A DNA stretch of 35,914 nucleotides from Deltaproteobacteria bacterium (GTDB taxonomy: Bacteria; Desulfobacterota; Dissulfuribacteria; Dissulfuribacterales; UBA3076). Below are positions 8,068 through 16,412 of this stretch, piece by piece. Under the pieces are notes generated by a model. It had not been told where the DNA came from. It did no database searches and was given only the letters and a program-made list of their open reading frames with translations. The DNA lies in NCBI GenBank assembly GCA_003194495.1, contig PQXE01000006.1:65082-100995 (forward strand), in the 5' to 3' direction. The first letter of the stretch is position 1, and the number at the start of each line of letters is the position of its first letter. The position numbers and the translations under genes are program-made.

Positions 8068-10065
8068 CTATCCCCCCGGCCCATGGCACCCTACATCGAG
8101 CAGAGGTGTGGCCTCGAGTTCACGCCTCATGGCCATGTCAAAGAGGACTCGCTCCTTTTTCTTATCCAGGCCGAGGTCCTGACGCCTTTGGTTTATTTTA
8201 TCAATCATTTTATTGGCAAAATCATTGGATGTCTCGGCCATGTCCCACATCCCTCCATAGATATTTTCCATCTCTTTAAAGCAGTAGTCGGTAACCACTC
8301 TGGAGCCTGTTGTGGGGAAACCCGGCCCGAAGACCACATAAACACCACTTGAGACAAAATATTGCCCGATGGATACTGCCTTTTCACTCATCCATTGAGG
8401 GGCGCAGCCCACTGCCGGAATATCGCTTATATCATTGCCAAGACCGCCGGTTTTTACCATTTCTGTGGCAGCAATGAGAATCCGGCTGTTATCCACGCAG
8501 GAACCCATATGCAGCACAGGCGGACATCCCACTGTCTCAAGGACTTCCTTCAGGCCGTCACCTGCCATGCTCAATGCTTCAGGAGACAAGAGCCCGGCGC
8601 GGCCCATGCCTGTGGCGGCGCATCCGGTAGCCAGTACGAGTATGTCATTGGCGATGAGTTCCTTGGCAAGGTCTATATGGATTTCCTCCATGACCCTGTA
8701 GTTATCACAGCCGACTATGGCGGCAACTCCGCGGATACGGCCATTTATAATGTTGTCGTTAAGTGGCCTGTAGGATGCGCGAAAACGGCCGCCAAGGGTA
8801 TAGTCGATATTTTCATAACTGAAGCCGGCCACTACGTCCATCTGATGCACAGGTATGAAGTGCTTGCCCCTTTCCGGGTACTTGTTGATGGCACGCATTA
8901 TTATTTCCTTGGCTGTTTCCATGGCCCTGTGCTCGTCGAACTGTATGTGTGTGGTCCCCTGGATCCTGGCCTTTTCAGATGTGGTGATGAGCTCGGTGTG
9001 GAAATTGTCCGCCACAGGGGACAGCCCCTGCATGATGCACTGGACATCCACAACCATGGCTTCTATCGCGGCAGTGGCAAGTACAACCTCCTGCTGAATA
9101 AAACTCCCTGCTATGGGGATCCCCCTCCTCATGAGGATCTCGTTTCCAGTACAGCACACGCCTGCCAGGTTTATGCCCTTTGCCTTGACTTTCTTGGATG
9201 CCTTGACAATCTCAGGGTCATTGGCTGCCATAGCCAGGGCCTCGGCAAGTACCGGCTCGTGGCCGTGAACCGTGATATTTACTTCGTCTTTTTTGAGGAC
9301 TCCGATATTTACCTTGCTCCTTACTGAGACCGGGGTGCCGAACATGATGTCAGACAGCTCCGTGGCTATCATGGAGGCGCCCCAACCGTCGGCCAACGAC
9401 AAGCGGGCGGCCTGGAAGAGCAGGTTTTTATGTTCCTGGTCCACTCCCATGTGGGTGCGGTGCATTATCTCCACTACCTCACGGTCAACACCCCTGGGGA
9501 GGATTCCCAGCCTGCCCCAAAGCTCCTGTCTGGCCTTGGGGGCCCTCTTCATAAAGGCCAGGGTCCCCTCCTGTTGCCCGAATTCACTGAGCATCTTGGT
9601 GCCTACTTCTATTGCGAGATCCTTGGTGTCCTTTTCAGCAGGGTTTATGCCGAGCATCAGTGCCGTGTTTCTAAGTTTGATCGTGTCTTTGATCTCATAG
9701 GGGGTTTCACCACGGGCAGTGGCGAGAAAGGCAAGGACCACTCCCCTGCCGTGATCCATGTGGGCAGAGGCACCGCCGGCAACCATACGACAGAAATTGC
9801 GCGCAGCTACCGTGGCCGCATCTGCTCCGCAGACACCTATCATGGTGTCCACGCCCTCTATTATCTGGCAAGGTCCCATGTTGCAAATGCGACAGCAAAC
9901 TCCTCCCTTGCCGAACAGACACGGTTCCACTGCCCGCATAGAGACCCTGTGAGCCGCGGTCACCACGCCTTCAGCACATGAGTGACAAAGCACATCACGA
10001 TTGACTTCGCACTGTATGCCGGGGCACCCCCCTTCTTCCTTATCAAAGCGTCTGCTGGTATCCAT
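8068..10065 (-). CDS. cooS: Anaerobic (Ni-Fe) carbon monoxide dehydrogenase catalytic subunit
   Basis: A 665-residue CooS/AcsA-type enzyme that interconverts CO and CO2. The N-terminal cysteines for the D and B clusters are present (CHSC 27-30, C49, GVCCRICNMGPC 55-66, GVCGAD 77-82). The Ni-Fe-S C-cluster ligands also appear intact: VHGHEP, GVCCTGNEI, VQCIMQGL, VGCDNYR, ATGCAATGMG and MGSCVDNS. Length fits the family, so the protein should be active. It lies 35 bp downstream of folD on the same strand, which points to C1/acetyl-CoA pathway work. No acetyl-CoA synthase, CooF ferredoxin or CooC maturation gene is in view, so whether it acts in CO oxidation or in the acetyl-CoA pathway cannot be decided here. 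Confidence 0.96.
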   Translation of the reverse strand: MDTSRRFDKEEGGCPGIQCEVNRDVLCHSCAEGVVTAAHRVSMRAVEPCLFGKGGVCCRICNMGPCQIIEGVDTMIGVCGADAATVAARNFCRMVAGGASAHMDHGRGVVLAFLATARGETPYEIKDTIKLRNTALMLGINPAEKDTKDLAIEVGTKMLSEFGQQEGTLAFMKRAPKARQELWGRLGILPRGVDREVVEIMHRTHMGVDQEHKNLLFQAARLSLADGWGASMIATELSDIMFGTPVSVRSKVNIGVLKKDEVNITVHGHEPVLAEALAMAANDPEIVKASKKVKAKGINLAGVCCTGNEILMRRGIPIAGSFIQQEVVLATAAIEAMVVDVQCIMQGLSPVADNFHTELITTSEKARIQGTTHIQFDEHRAMETAKEIIMRAINKYPERGKHFIPVHQMDVVAGFSYENIDYTLGGRFRASYRPLNDNIINGRIRGVAAIVGCDNYRVMEEIHIDLAKELIANDILVLATGCAATGMGRAGLLSPEALSMAGDGLKEVLETVGCPPVLHMGSCVDNSRILIAATEMVKTGGLGNDISDIPAVGCAPQWMSEKAVSIGQYFVSSGVYVVFGPGFPTTGSRVVTDYCFKEMENIYGGMWDMAETSNDFANKMIDKINQRRQDLGLDKKKERVLFDMAMRRELEATPLLDVGCHGPGG

Positions 10066-10100
10066 AACTATTCTTTTTCCTCGGTTGCCTTGAGAATTTT

Positions 10101-10988
10101 TTAGACCAGACCTGAAATCTGCTTTGCGGCCTGGACTGTATTTTTCATCAGCATGGTTATTGTCATCGGGCCTACACCGCCGGGCACCGGAGTTATGGCA
10201 GATGCCTTTTCCTTTATTGCATCAAAATCCACATCACCGCACAGGATCGCCTTACCCTCAGGGGTCTTGCCTATCCGGTTTACACCCACATCTATCACCA
10301 CTACGCCGTCTTTTACCATGTCCGCCGTGATGACCTTGGGACGGCCTGCCGCCACCACAAGGATGTCGGCCCTTTTTGTATGAAATGCCACGTCCTTGGT
10401 CCGGGTATGGCATAGGGTAACAGTGGCGTTCCCACCTTCTCTTTTTTGAAGCAACAGGTTTGCTATGGGCTTGCCTACGATGTTGCTCCTGCCCACAACT
10501 ACCGCCTCGGCCCCGCTGGTCTCAACCCCTGAACGGATGAGCATCTCCATGATGCCGTGTGGCGTGCACGGCAGGAAACAGGGTTCACCTACCACCATTT
10601 TACCAACATTAACAGGGTGGAAACCATCCACGTCCTTGTCCGGGTTTACTGCATAGATGACCTTGCCCTCGTCTATGTGCTTCGGAAGGGGAAGCTGAAT
10701 AAGTATGCCGTGGAATGCCGGGTCCTGATTGTATTTATCTATAAGGGCCAGCAGATCGGCCTCACTGATATCATCAAGCTGGTTATCCTGTATGGAATGA
10801 AAACCAAGGTCATGAGCCGTGCGCTGCTTTGCGGTCACGTAGGAGATAGATGCTGGATTCTCTCCTACCAGTATGGTCACAAGGCCCGGTGTTACCCCGT
10901 GTTTTTCCTTCATCTCGGCCACTTCGGCCTTGAGTTCTTCCCTTATCTGTTTTGCTATCTGTGTTCCGCTGATTATTTTTGCTGCCAC
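10101..10988 (-). CDS. folD: Bifunctional methylene-THF dehydrogenase / methenyl-THF cyclohydrolase
   Basis: A 295-residue cytosolic FolD, which interconverts methylene-, methenyl- and formyl-tetrahydrofolate. The start is GTG 10988 with AGGGAGGA a few bases upstream on the mRNA. Substrate-site residues Y50 and K54 are present (SYVTAKQRTAHDLG), as are GILIQLPLPKH (94-104), NPDKDVDGFHPVNVG (115-129) and PCTPHGIMEML. The nucleotide-binding VVGRSNIVGKP and the closing TPVPGGVGPMTITML are intact. It is the first gene of a two-gene minus-strand unit with cooS, which ties it to the methyl branch of the Wood-Ljungdahl pathway. A 9-bp hairpin lies in its leader. Confidence 0.96.
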   Translation of the reverse strand: MAAKIISGTQIAKQIREELKAEVAEMKEKHGVTPGLVTILVGENPASISYVTAKQRTAHDLGFHSIQDNQLDDISEADLLALIDKYNQDPAFHGILIQLPLPKHIDEGKVIYAVNPDKDVDGFHPVNVGKMVVGEPCFLPCTPHGIMEMLIRSGVETSGAEAVVVGRSNIVGKPIANLLLQKREGGNATVTLCHTRTKDVAFHTKRADILVVAAGRPKVITADMVKDGVVVIDVGVNRIGKTPEGKAILCGDVDFDAIKEKASAITPVPGGVGPMTITMLMKNTVQAAKQISGLV

Positions 10989-11028
10989 TATTCCTCCCTG
11001 AAACGTTTCTATTCATATATAAATAACA

Positions 11029-11060
11029 TAAGAGAGACATCCAATCGGCTTTCTCTCTTA
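11029..11060 (-). other. Hairpin in the folD leader
   Basis: TAAGAGAGA and TCTCTCTTA form a perfect 9-bp stem with a 14-nt loop, about 40-70 bases upstream of the folD start. Its role is unknown; it has no T-run of a terminator. Confidence 0.35.
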
Positions 11061-11081
11061 ATATAATTAGTCACTATGGCT

Positions 11082-11098
11082 ACCCTTTTTTAAAGGGT
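11082..11098. other. Short perfect hairpin in the divergent intergenic region
   Basis: ACCCTTT, a TTT loop and AAAGGGT form a 7-bp stem between the divergent folD and NifX-like genes. No U-run follows on either strand. Confidence 0.3.
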
Positions 11099-11161
11099 GG
11101 GGCAAGTACCAAAAGCAAAAAAAATGCCATTTTCATTCAGGAACCTGTATTTTTATAACAA

Positions 11162-11190
11162 TTGACAAGATTTTCTTACATACCTAAGTT
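11162..11190 (+). promoter_or_regulatory. Possible promoter of the NifX-like/SOR cluster
   Basis: A perfect TTGACA (11162-11167), a 17-base spacer and TAAGTT (11185-11190), about 70 bases upstream of the first gene. The -10 box is weak. Confidence 0.4.
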
Positions 11191-11261
11191 AAAGAACATT
11201 ATAGAGAACGCTTTGCAGTTGGTATTATAATAATGTTGTTTGATAAAAAAAGGAAATTTAG

Positions 11262-11600
11262 ATGAAACTAGCGATCAGTGCAACAGGGAAAAATATGGAT
11301 TCAACGATAGATCCCGGATTTGGGAGAGCCGCCTATTTTCTGATTGTAGACGCGAAGTCAGGAGATATCGTCGAAATAATCGACAACTCCGCTGCCCAAA
11401 ATGCTGGAGGGGGAGCCGGCATAAATGCTGCCACCATTGTGTCCGGATCAGGCACTCAGGTGGTCCTGACGGGCCAAGTAGGACCAAAGGCCTCTGAAAT
11501 TCTCCATGCAGGTGGAATAAAGGTGATATCGAACGTGAGAGGAACGGTCGGGGAAGCAGTAGAACTGTATAAAAAAGGGGCGATTTCGTCATCGGACTGA
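11262..11600 (+). CDS. NifX/NifB-type (dinitrogenase FeMo-cofactor family) protein
   Basis: A 112-residue single-domain member of the NifX/NafY/NifB C-terminal family. It begins MKLAISATGKNMDSTIDPGFGRAAYFLIVD and carries the conserved NAGGGAGINAA and GPKASEILHAGGIKV segments. AAGGAAA precedes the ATG. Such small proteins in anaerobes bind Fe-S or FeMo-type clusters; most have no link to nitrogen fixation, and no nif genes are seen here. The family is often encoded beside small MPRGDGTGP-type proteins, as it is at 12173. It is probably the first gene of a unit with superoxide reductase. The actual client of the bound cluster is unknown. Confidence 0.88.
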   Translation: MKLAISATGKNMDSTIDPGFGRAAYFLIVDAKSGDIVEIIDNSAAQNAGGGAGINAATIVSGSGTQVVLTGQVGPKASEILHAGGIKVISNVRGTVGEAVELYKKGAISSSD

Positions 11601-11672
11601 GGCCTCTGTACCACTTGCCTTTGAGGCCTGGATACTTATCTTTTAAAGGTTCAACAGGAGGAGAAGGCGTGG

Positions 11673-11741
11673 ATGCATGAACTGCAGAAGTAAATCAAAG
11701 CTTATAACCAGGTTGTCGCGAAAATTATAGAGGGGGTATAA
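11673..11741 (+). pseudogene. Short conserved-looking frame with an in-frame TAA
   Basis: AGGAGGAG (11656-11663) precedes ATG 11673, which encodes MHELQK and then TAA. The same frame continues as IKAYNQVVAKIIEGV to a second TAA whose last base is one base before the superoxide reductase ATG. One base change (TAA to GAA or CAA) would give a 22-residue peptide. It could be a broken mini-gene, a 6-residue leader peptide, or chance. Confidence 0.3.
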
Positions 11742-11742
11742 A

Positions 11743-12099
11743 ATGGATTTTGCGGAAATCATCAAGGCAGGCAAAGATGAAGGAAGCGAGAAACATGTAC
11801 CTTGCATTGAGATCGATAAGGGACATAAATCAGGAAGAAATATCATTCGTGTGGTTGTGGGTCATGATACGCCTCACCCTAATACGGCTGAACACCACAT
11901 TGAATGGATCGAGCTTTATGGGCTGAAAAAGGACAACGATCAGATGATTAGTCTGGGGCGTGCCACTTGGGCTCCTGTCTATAGCAATCCTAATATCCGG
12001 TTTCAGATTAACCAGATCTGGAATTTTAAGTCTTTCCACGCTTTGGCTTATTGCAATATTCATGGTTTGTGGGGAAATTCCCTAGAGGTCGGGAAATAG
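11743..12099 (+). CDS. Superoxide reductase (neelaredoxin / class II type)
   Basis: A 118-residue protein reducing superoxide to peroxide at a mononuclear Fe(His)4Cys site without producing O2, as suits an anaerobe. The site residues are visible: E16-K17-H18 in SEKHVP, H45 and H51 in HPNTAEHHIEW, and C104 and H107 in CNIHGLW. The spacings equal those of desulfoferrodoxin (6 and 3 residues). The N-terminal rubredoxin-like domain of desulfoferrodoxin is absent, so this is the one-iron form. GAGGGGG upstream of the ATG is a good ribosome site. The electron donor (rubredoxin) is not in the window. It lies between the NifX-like and zinc-ribbon genes on the same strand. Confidence 0.95.
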   Translation: MDFAEIIKAGKDEGSEKHVPCIEIDKGHKSGRNIIRVVVGHDTPHPNTAEHHIEWIELYGLKKDNDQMISLGRATWAPVYSNPNIRFQINQIWNFKSFHALAYCNIHGLWGNSLEVGK

Positions 12100-12172
12100 C
12101 CACAAAGGTCTGTTTCCCGACCATTAAATAGGATTTATCCGCTATTAAATAATCAGTAAGGAGGAAAGTAAA

Positions 12173-12376
12173 ATGCCACGAGGAGATGGAACAGGCCCTA
12201 GAGGTCAAGGCATAGGACAGGGTGGAGGCGGACGCGGCAGATCCGGCGGCTCTGCCGCAGGCCCCGGAGGAAACTGCATTTGCCCTAATTGCGGTGAACG
12301 ACTCGCACATCAAACTGCAACCCCTTGCTTTGAACGAAAATGCCCCAAGTGCGGGGCCGCCATGATGCGGGAGTAA
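12173..12376 (+). CDS. Small Gly-rich zinc-ribbon protein (MPRGDGTGP type)
   Basis: Sixty-seven residues. The N-terminus MPRGDGTGPRGQGIGQGGGG resembles the small DUF5320-like proteins that accompany NifX/NifB-family genes in anaerobes. The C-terminal half is a four-Cys metal site: CICPNCGERL (33-42), C52, then KCPKCGAAMM. It could bind zinc or iron. AAGGAGG lies eight bases before the ATG. The 73-bp gap to superoxide reductase and the same strand suggest one transcript. The exact role is unknown; assistance in cluster assembly or repair is a guess from neighbours. Confidence 0.8.
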   Translation: MPRGDGTGPRGQGIGQGGGGRGRSGGSAAGPGGNCICPNCGERLAHQTATPCFERKCPKCGAAMMRE

Positions 12377-12438
12377 CCGTCATTGTCCGTTTGGTTGAAA
12401 GGCAACGGGGGGAAAATAATTGACGTTGGTCACCCCCA

Positions 12439-13653
12439 TCAAGGAAGCAATGACAGCCAGTAATCCGCGCTGGTTATCATTATTTTCAAATTACCGTTTG
12501 AAACCAGTTTGCAGATATCACCTTCGTTAACAAGCTGAACAGCCGGGATTTTGAGCATGTTTTGGAATTTTATAAGGCTTTTTGCTGCATGATCATCGGA
12601 TAGCTTGGTTTCAATGAGAAGGAATGGTTTTTTATTGTTAGAAAGGAGAAAATCAACCTCCTGCTTATCCCTGTTTCTGAGGTAGTGCAAAGAAAAATTC
12701 CCAAGCCCGAGATCATTCCAGTTGGATACGGCCCGAAAAAGCTCGAGCGCAACCATGTTTTCAAATTTTGCTGCGGACGATTCAATCCCTGCACAATCGA
12801 AAAGATACAGCTTTTTCTCTTTAGTTATGGCCCTGGATATCTTTCGGCTCCATGGAGGTATTCTGAAAACCATAAAAAAGTTCTCAAAAACCTCGATCCA
12901 GTTCCTGACGCTATCAAATGAAACATGCATATCTCTTGAAAGACTTGTCATGGATAACGGGCTGCCGATTTTAGAAGGCAATAGGGAAAAAAGTACTTCC
13001 ACATCTTCAAGTTTTTTGAGCGATGCAAGATTACGGATATCTTCGCGTAAGAGTTGTTTTTTGTAGGTGTTTGACCAAATATTGTAATAATGGCCGTTCT
13101 CGTTAAGGAATGGATCCGGAAACCCGCTGAATTGACTCAAATTATTCCAGATAGTTAGCGTTTCATTTGGACAGGTGCGAACCTCAATGGGATTGGAGAG
13201 GAATTGTTCAAGCGACAGGTTATTGCCTGCAAGCTCGGCAAGAGTGAACGGCCACAGATAGAAAATAAAATATCTTCCGGCTAATGAATCTCCTCCCTTT
13301 TGATACATATCGAGCCGACCGCTGCCGCATACAACAAATTTATAATTTGCGCTATCCCGGTCGTATACGCTCTTGAGGTAATTTTTCCAGTTTGAATATT
13401 TGTGCAGTTCATCAAATATTATGAGCGGGATGGAATTGTTTTTCCTTTGAACTTCTTCATAAAAGGAAGGATTTTCAACCAGTTTTCTTTTTTCGTCAAT
13501 AATGTCCCAGTTAAAATATAGTGAATTATTGAAGTCTTCGGCCAGAATCTGTGTAAATGTGGTTTTACCAGCCTGCCTTGGCCCGGCAATAAAAACCATC
13601 TGTTTATACGAGCAAAGTCTTTTCCAGATATTTTCGTATAATTTCCTTTTCAT
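12439..13653 (-). CDS. AAA ATPase of the AAA_14/DUF4143 family
   Basis: A 404-residue protein from ATG 13653; a TTG at 13689 would add 12 residues but lies inside a palindrome and is unlikely. Walker A is GPRQAGKT (24-31) and Walker B is PLIIFDELHK (76-85). FVVCGSGRLDMYQKGGDSLAGR (sensor region) follows, then the C-terminal DUF4143 part with VALELFRAVSNW, EVDFLLSNNKKPFLLIETK and KFQNMLKIPAVQLV; the EVDFLL...ETK run resembles a PD-(D/E)xK nuclease-fold core. These ATPases are common, mobile and poorly understood in prokaryotes. No partner toxin or antitoxin gene is adjacent. A perfect palindrome 21-50 bases upstream suggests autoregulation or another DNA-binding regulator. Confidence 0.85.
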   Translation of the reverse strand: MKRKLYENIWKRLCSYKQMVFIAGPRQAGKTTFTQILAEDFNNSLYFNWDIIDEKRKLVENPSFYEEVQRKNNSIPLIIFDELHKYSNWKNYLKSVYDRDSANYKFVVCGSGRLDMYQKGGDSLAGRYFIFYLWPFTLAELAGNNLSLEQFLSNPIEVRTCPNETLTIWNNLSQFSGFPDPFLNENGHYYNIWSNTYKKQLLREDIRNLASLKKLEDVEVLFSLLPSKIGSPLSMTSLSRDMHVSFDSVRNWIEVFENFFMVFRIPPWSRKISRAITKEKKLYLFDCAGIESSAAKFENMVALELFRAVSNWNDLGLGNFSLHYLRNRDKQEVDFLLSNNKKPFLLIETKLSDDHAAKSLIKFQNMLKIPAVQLVNEGDICKLVSNGNLKIMITSADYWLSLLP

Positions 13654-13673
13654 GGCTGACAATATAAGGCTAC

Positions 13674-13703
13674 AACCCAATATTGTCAAGACAATATTGG
13701 GTT
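13674..13703. promoter_or_regulatory. Perfect palindrome upstream of the AAA ATPase, likely operator
   Basis: AACCCAATATTGTC, two bases, then GACAATATTGGGTT: 14-bp arms without mismatch. Partial half-sites GACAATAT (13658-13665) and AATATTGTC (13711-13719) flank it, giving four related half-sites across the ATPase promoter region. Confidence 0.55.
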
Positions 13704-13876
13704 ATAGTTGAATATTGTCTATGCGGCCTTTGGCAGGACTGCGATGATGTGAAAAGTATGTAGTACATCTGTCCTTGATTTATATTTTAGAAATAGCTTA
13801 TATTACATCAGGTTAACCACTGGATTGGGTCTATCCGAAGTAAAAAATAACAACAACGAGCATGACAAGGAAAACA

Positions 13877-16360
13877 ATGTCCCCCATAAACCATGAGCTG
13901 CAATTCGCCAACGACTTTGTTCAGTACACTAACTGCAATATTTTTCTGACGGGTAAAGCAGGGACAGGCAAAACAACCTTTCTCCACAACATGCAAAAGA
14001 ACACGACGAAGCGGATGATCATCACCGCTCCAACCGGTGTTGCGGCCATCAACGCAGGCGGGGTAACACTCCATTCTTTTTTCCAACTTCCTTTTGGTCC
14101 ATTTGTACCGGGCAGCGAGACATATGAGCGCAATAAGCAGCGCCAGTTCAGGTTCAGTAAAGAAAAAAAGCGGATTATACAAAGCCTTGATTTGTTGGTG
14201 ATTGACGAAATAAGTATGGTACGGGCCGATTTGTTAGACGCGGTGGATGCTGTGCTGCGTCGCCATCGCCGTAGTAACCAGCCGTTTGGCGGGGTGCAAC
14301 TGCTTGTGATCGGCGATCTGCATCAGCTCTCTCCGGTGGCAAAGCAAGATGAATGGGACCTTTTGCAGCAATATTATGAGTCGGTTTATTTTTTCAGCAG
14401 CAAAGCGCTTGGTCATACTGAATTGCTTACCATTGAGCTGAAGCATATTTATCGCCAGTCAGACGCCCGTTTTATCAAGCTCCTGAATCAGGTACGTGAC
14501 AACCGGCTTGATGAATCATCCATGACGGATCTTAATCAGCGTTACATTCAGGATTTCACACCGGACGAAGATCAGGGCTATATTACCCTAAGCACCCACA
14601 ACCGCAGCGCCGAATCCATTAATCAGACCAGACTTCAGGCCCTGTCCAAAAAAGAACACCGCTTCAACGCGGAAATTTCCGGAGATTTTTCTGAACATAT
14701 CTACCCTACCCTGGCCACTCTTCTGCTTAAAGAAGGAGCACAGGTGATGTTTGTGCGCAATGATCCCTCTGCTGAAAAACTCTATTATAATGGTAAAATC
14801 GGCAGAATAACCAAAATTGCGAACAAAAAAATCAGCGTTATCTGCCCAGGCGATCACGAGGAAATAGTGGTTGAACCAATCATTTGGGAAAATATCAAAT
14901 ACACACTGAACGAAGAAAATAAGGAAATTGAAGAGAATGTAATCGGTAAATTCAAGCAATATCCCCTGAAACTCGCATGGGCCATCACCATCCACAAGAG
15001 TCAGGGGCTGACTTTTGAAAAGGCCATTATCGATGCCAAAGCGGCTTTTGCCCATGGTCAAATTTATGTGGCCTTAAGCCGTTGTAAAACTATAGAGGGT
15101 ATGGTGTTGAGCTCTCCCATCTCATTCAGGGGAATAAAAATGGACAAAGCAATAATGTGCTTTGACGAAGACGCTCACCAAAACCCGCCATCCGAAAGCC
15201 GGCTTCAGGCAGCCAAAATCAGTTACCAGCAGCAGTTGTTGCTTGATTGTTTTGATTTTTCACTATTGCGCAACCATCTCAATTATCTTGCCCGGCTTTT
15301 GCTGGGTAACGCCAGAGTAGTTCAGGTTTCAGGCGTTGAAGATATTCACCAATTGGAGAAAAAGGCTGTGGAAGATATTTTTGTTGTCAGTGAAAAATTT
15401 AAGCGGCAATTACGCACAATTTTTACAGATGGCAACTTGCCCGAGTCAGATGGAATTATTTTGGTACGGATCAGCAAGGCGTCAGCATGGTTTCAGGAAA
15501 AATTTGCCGAAATTTTCGAGGAGTCAGTGAAAAAATTGCACGTCGAAACAGACAATACCGAGCTTCGCAAAAAAATTAGGAATGCCCTGACCAATCTTAA
15601 AAAAGAGATTGCCGTAAAGGTAGCTGGAGTACAATGCTGTGAAAAAGGATTTACACCGTCAAGTTTCCTGCGTGCTGTTTCAGCCGCTGAAATTGATTTT
15701 ACCCCTGAAAAAGAAAAAAGGCGCCGGCCCCCGGCATATACCGAATCGGACGTTGCTCATCCTGAGCTGTTCCAGACTCTGAAGGATTGGCGTTCCCGCA
15801 AGGCCAAGGAGGAAGATGTCGCCCATTTCCAGGTTTTACACCAACGGATATTGATCCAGATTGTGGTATGCCTGCCTGACAATACTGCTGATCTAAGAAA
15901 AATAAATGGAGTCGGCAAGAGAACCATTGAGAAATACGGTGAAGAACTTGTGGAGCTGGTTTTGGCCTATCGCGAAAAACACGGCATAGAGAAGGTCGTA
16001 CTTCCAAAGCCCACAAAACTTCCTGAAGAAAGTACCCCGGCAAAAGATTCGGCTTCACCTTTCGGCACGAAACAAACAAGTTTCGATATGTTCAATAACG
16101 GATTAACGATTGCCCGGATTGCACAAGAAAGAGGCCTGGTACAATCTACCGTTGAAGGGCATCTGAGTTTTTTTGTGGAAAAAGGCAAACTGGATATCAA
16201 CAAGTTGCTTTCACCTGAAAAACAACAGGCCATTGAAAAGGAGCTTGCTACAGATCACAATAATTCCCTCAGTGAAGTAAAAAATGCCTTGGGAGATGAC
16301 TACTCATATGGAGAAATCAAAATGATGTTGGCCTGCCGGAAACACCTGGCATCTGAATAA
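13877..16360 (+). CDS. PIF1-like helicase with HRDC and C-terminal helix-turn-helix domains
   Basis: About 827 residues from ATG 13877, chosen because AAGG lies six bases upstream; ATG 13862 is five codons earlier without such a site. The helicase core is superfamily 1B, PIF1/RecD2-like: Walker A GKAGTGKTT (26-34), APTGVAAINAGG, Walker B LLVIDEISMV (106-115), GDLHQLSPV, and a late ITIHKSQGLTF...VALSRCKT (about 365-405). An HRDC domain follows at about 625-705 (LFQTLKDWRSRKA...INGVGKRTIEKYGEEL), then an RQC-tail-like HTH at about 735-825 (DMFNNGLTIARIAQERGLVQSTVEGHL). It probably unwinds DNA in recombination or fork repair, with the RecQ-type tail used for DNA binding. Repeat element B begins three bases after its stop. 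Confidence 0.9.
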   Translation: MSPINHELQFANDFVQYTNCNIFLTGKAGTGKTTFLHNMQKNTTKRMIITAPTGVAAINAGGVTLHSFFQLPFGPFVPGSETYERNKQRQFRFSKEKKRIIQSLDLLVIDEISMVRADLLDAVDAVLRRHRRSNQPFGGVQLLVIGDLHQLSPVAKQDEWDLLQQYYESVYFFSSKALGHTELLTIELKHIYRQSDARFIKLLNQVRDNRLDESSMTDLNQRYIQDFTPDEDQGYITLSTHNRSAESINQTRLQALSKKEHRFNAEISGDFSEHIYPTLATLLLKEGAQVMFVRNDPSAEKLYYNGKIGRITKIANKKISVICPGDHEEIVVEPIIWENIKYTLNEENKEIEENVIGKFKQYPLKLAWAITIHKSQGLTFEKAIIDAKAAFAHGQIYVALSRCKTIEGMVLSSPISFRGIKMDKAIMCFDEDAHQNPPSESRLQAAKISYQQQLLLDCFDFSLLRNHLNYLARLLLGNARVVQVSGVEDIHQLEKKAVEDIFVVSEKFKRQLRTIFTDGNLPESDGIILVRISKASAWFQEKFAEIFEESVKKLHVETDNTELRKKIRNALTNLKKEIAVKVAGVQCCEKGFTPSSFLRAVSAAEIDFTPEKEKRRRPPAYTESDVAHPELFQTLKDWRSRKAKEEDVAHFQVLHQRILIQIVVCLPDNTADLRKINGVGKRTIEKYGEELVELVLAYREKHGIEKVVLPKPTKLPEESTPAKDSASPFGTKQTSFDMFNNGLTIARIAQERGLVQSTVEGHLSFFVEKGKLDINKLLSPEKQQAIEKELATDHNNSLSEVKNALGDDYSYGEIKMMLACRKHLASE

Positions 16361-16362
16361 GA

Positions 16363-16399
16363 GTAACCGTTCACGGGGTTATAACGCCCGTTTTACCGC
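16363..16399 (+). repeat. 37-nt intergenic repeat, copy B; terminator-like hairpin
   Basis: This copy begins three bases after the helicase stop and matches copy A (2260-2296) at 34 of 37 positions. The ACGGGGTT/AACgCCCGT hairpin is kept, with A/G variation at the bulge, and TTTT follows. Confidence 0.6.
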
Positions 16400-16412
16400 A
16401 ACCCGCCGAGCT

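Noticed and set aside
8362-9327. 321-codon plus-strand frame
   Set aside because: It is antisense to cooS, whose motifs are unambiguous.
12377-12438. Terminator between the zinc-ribbon gene and the AAA ATPase
   Set aside because: No stable stem followed by a T-run was found in this short convergent gap.
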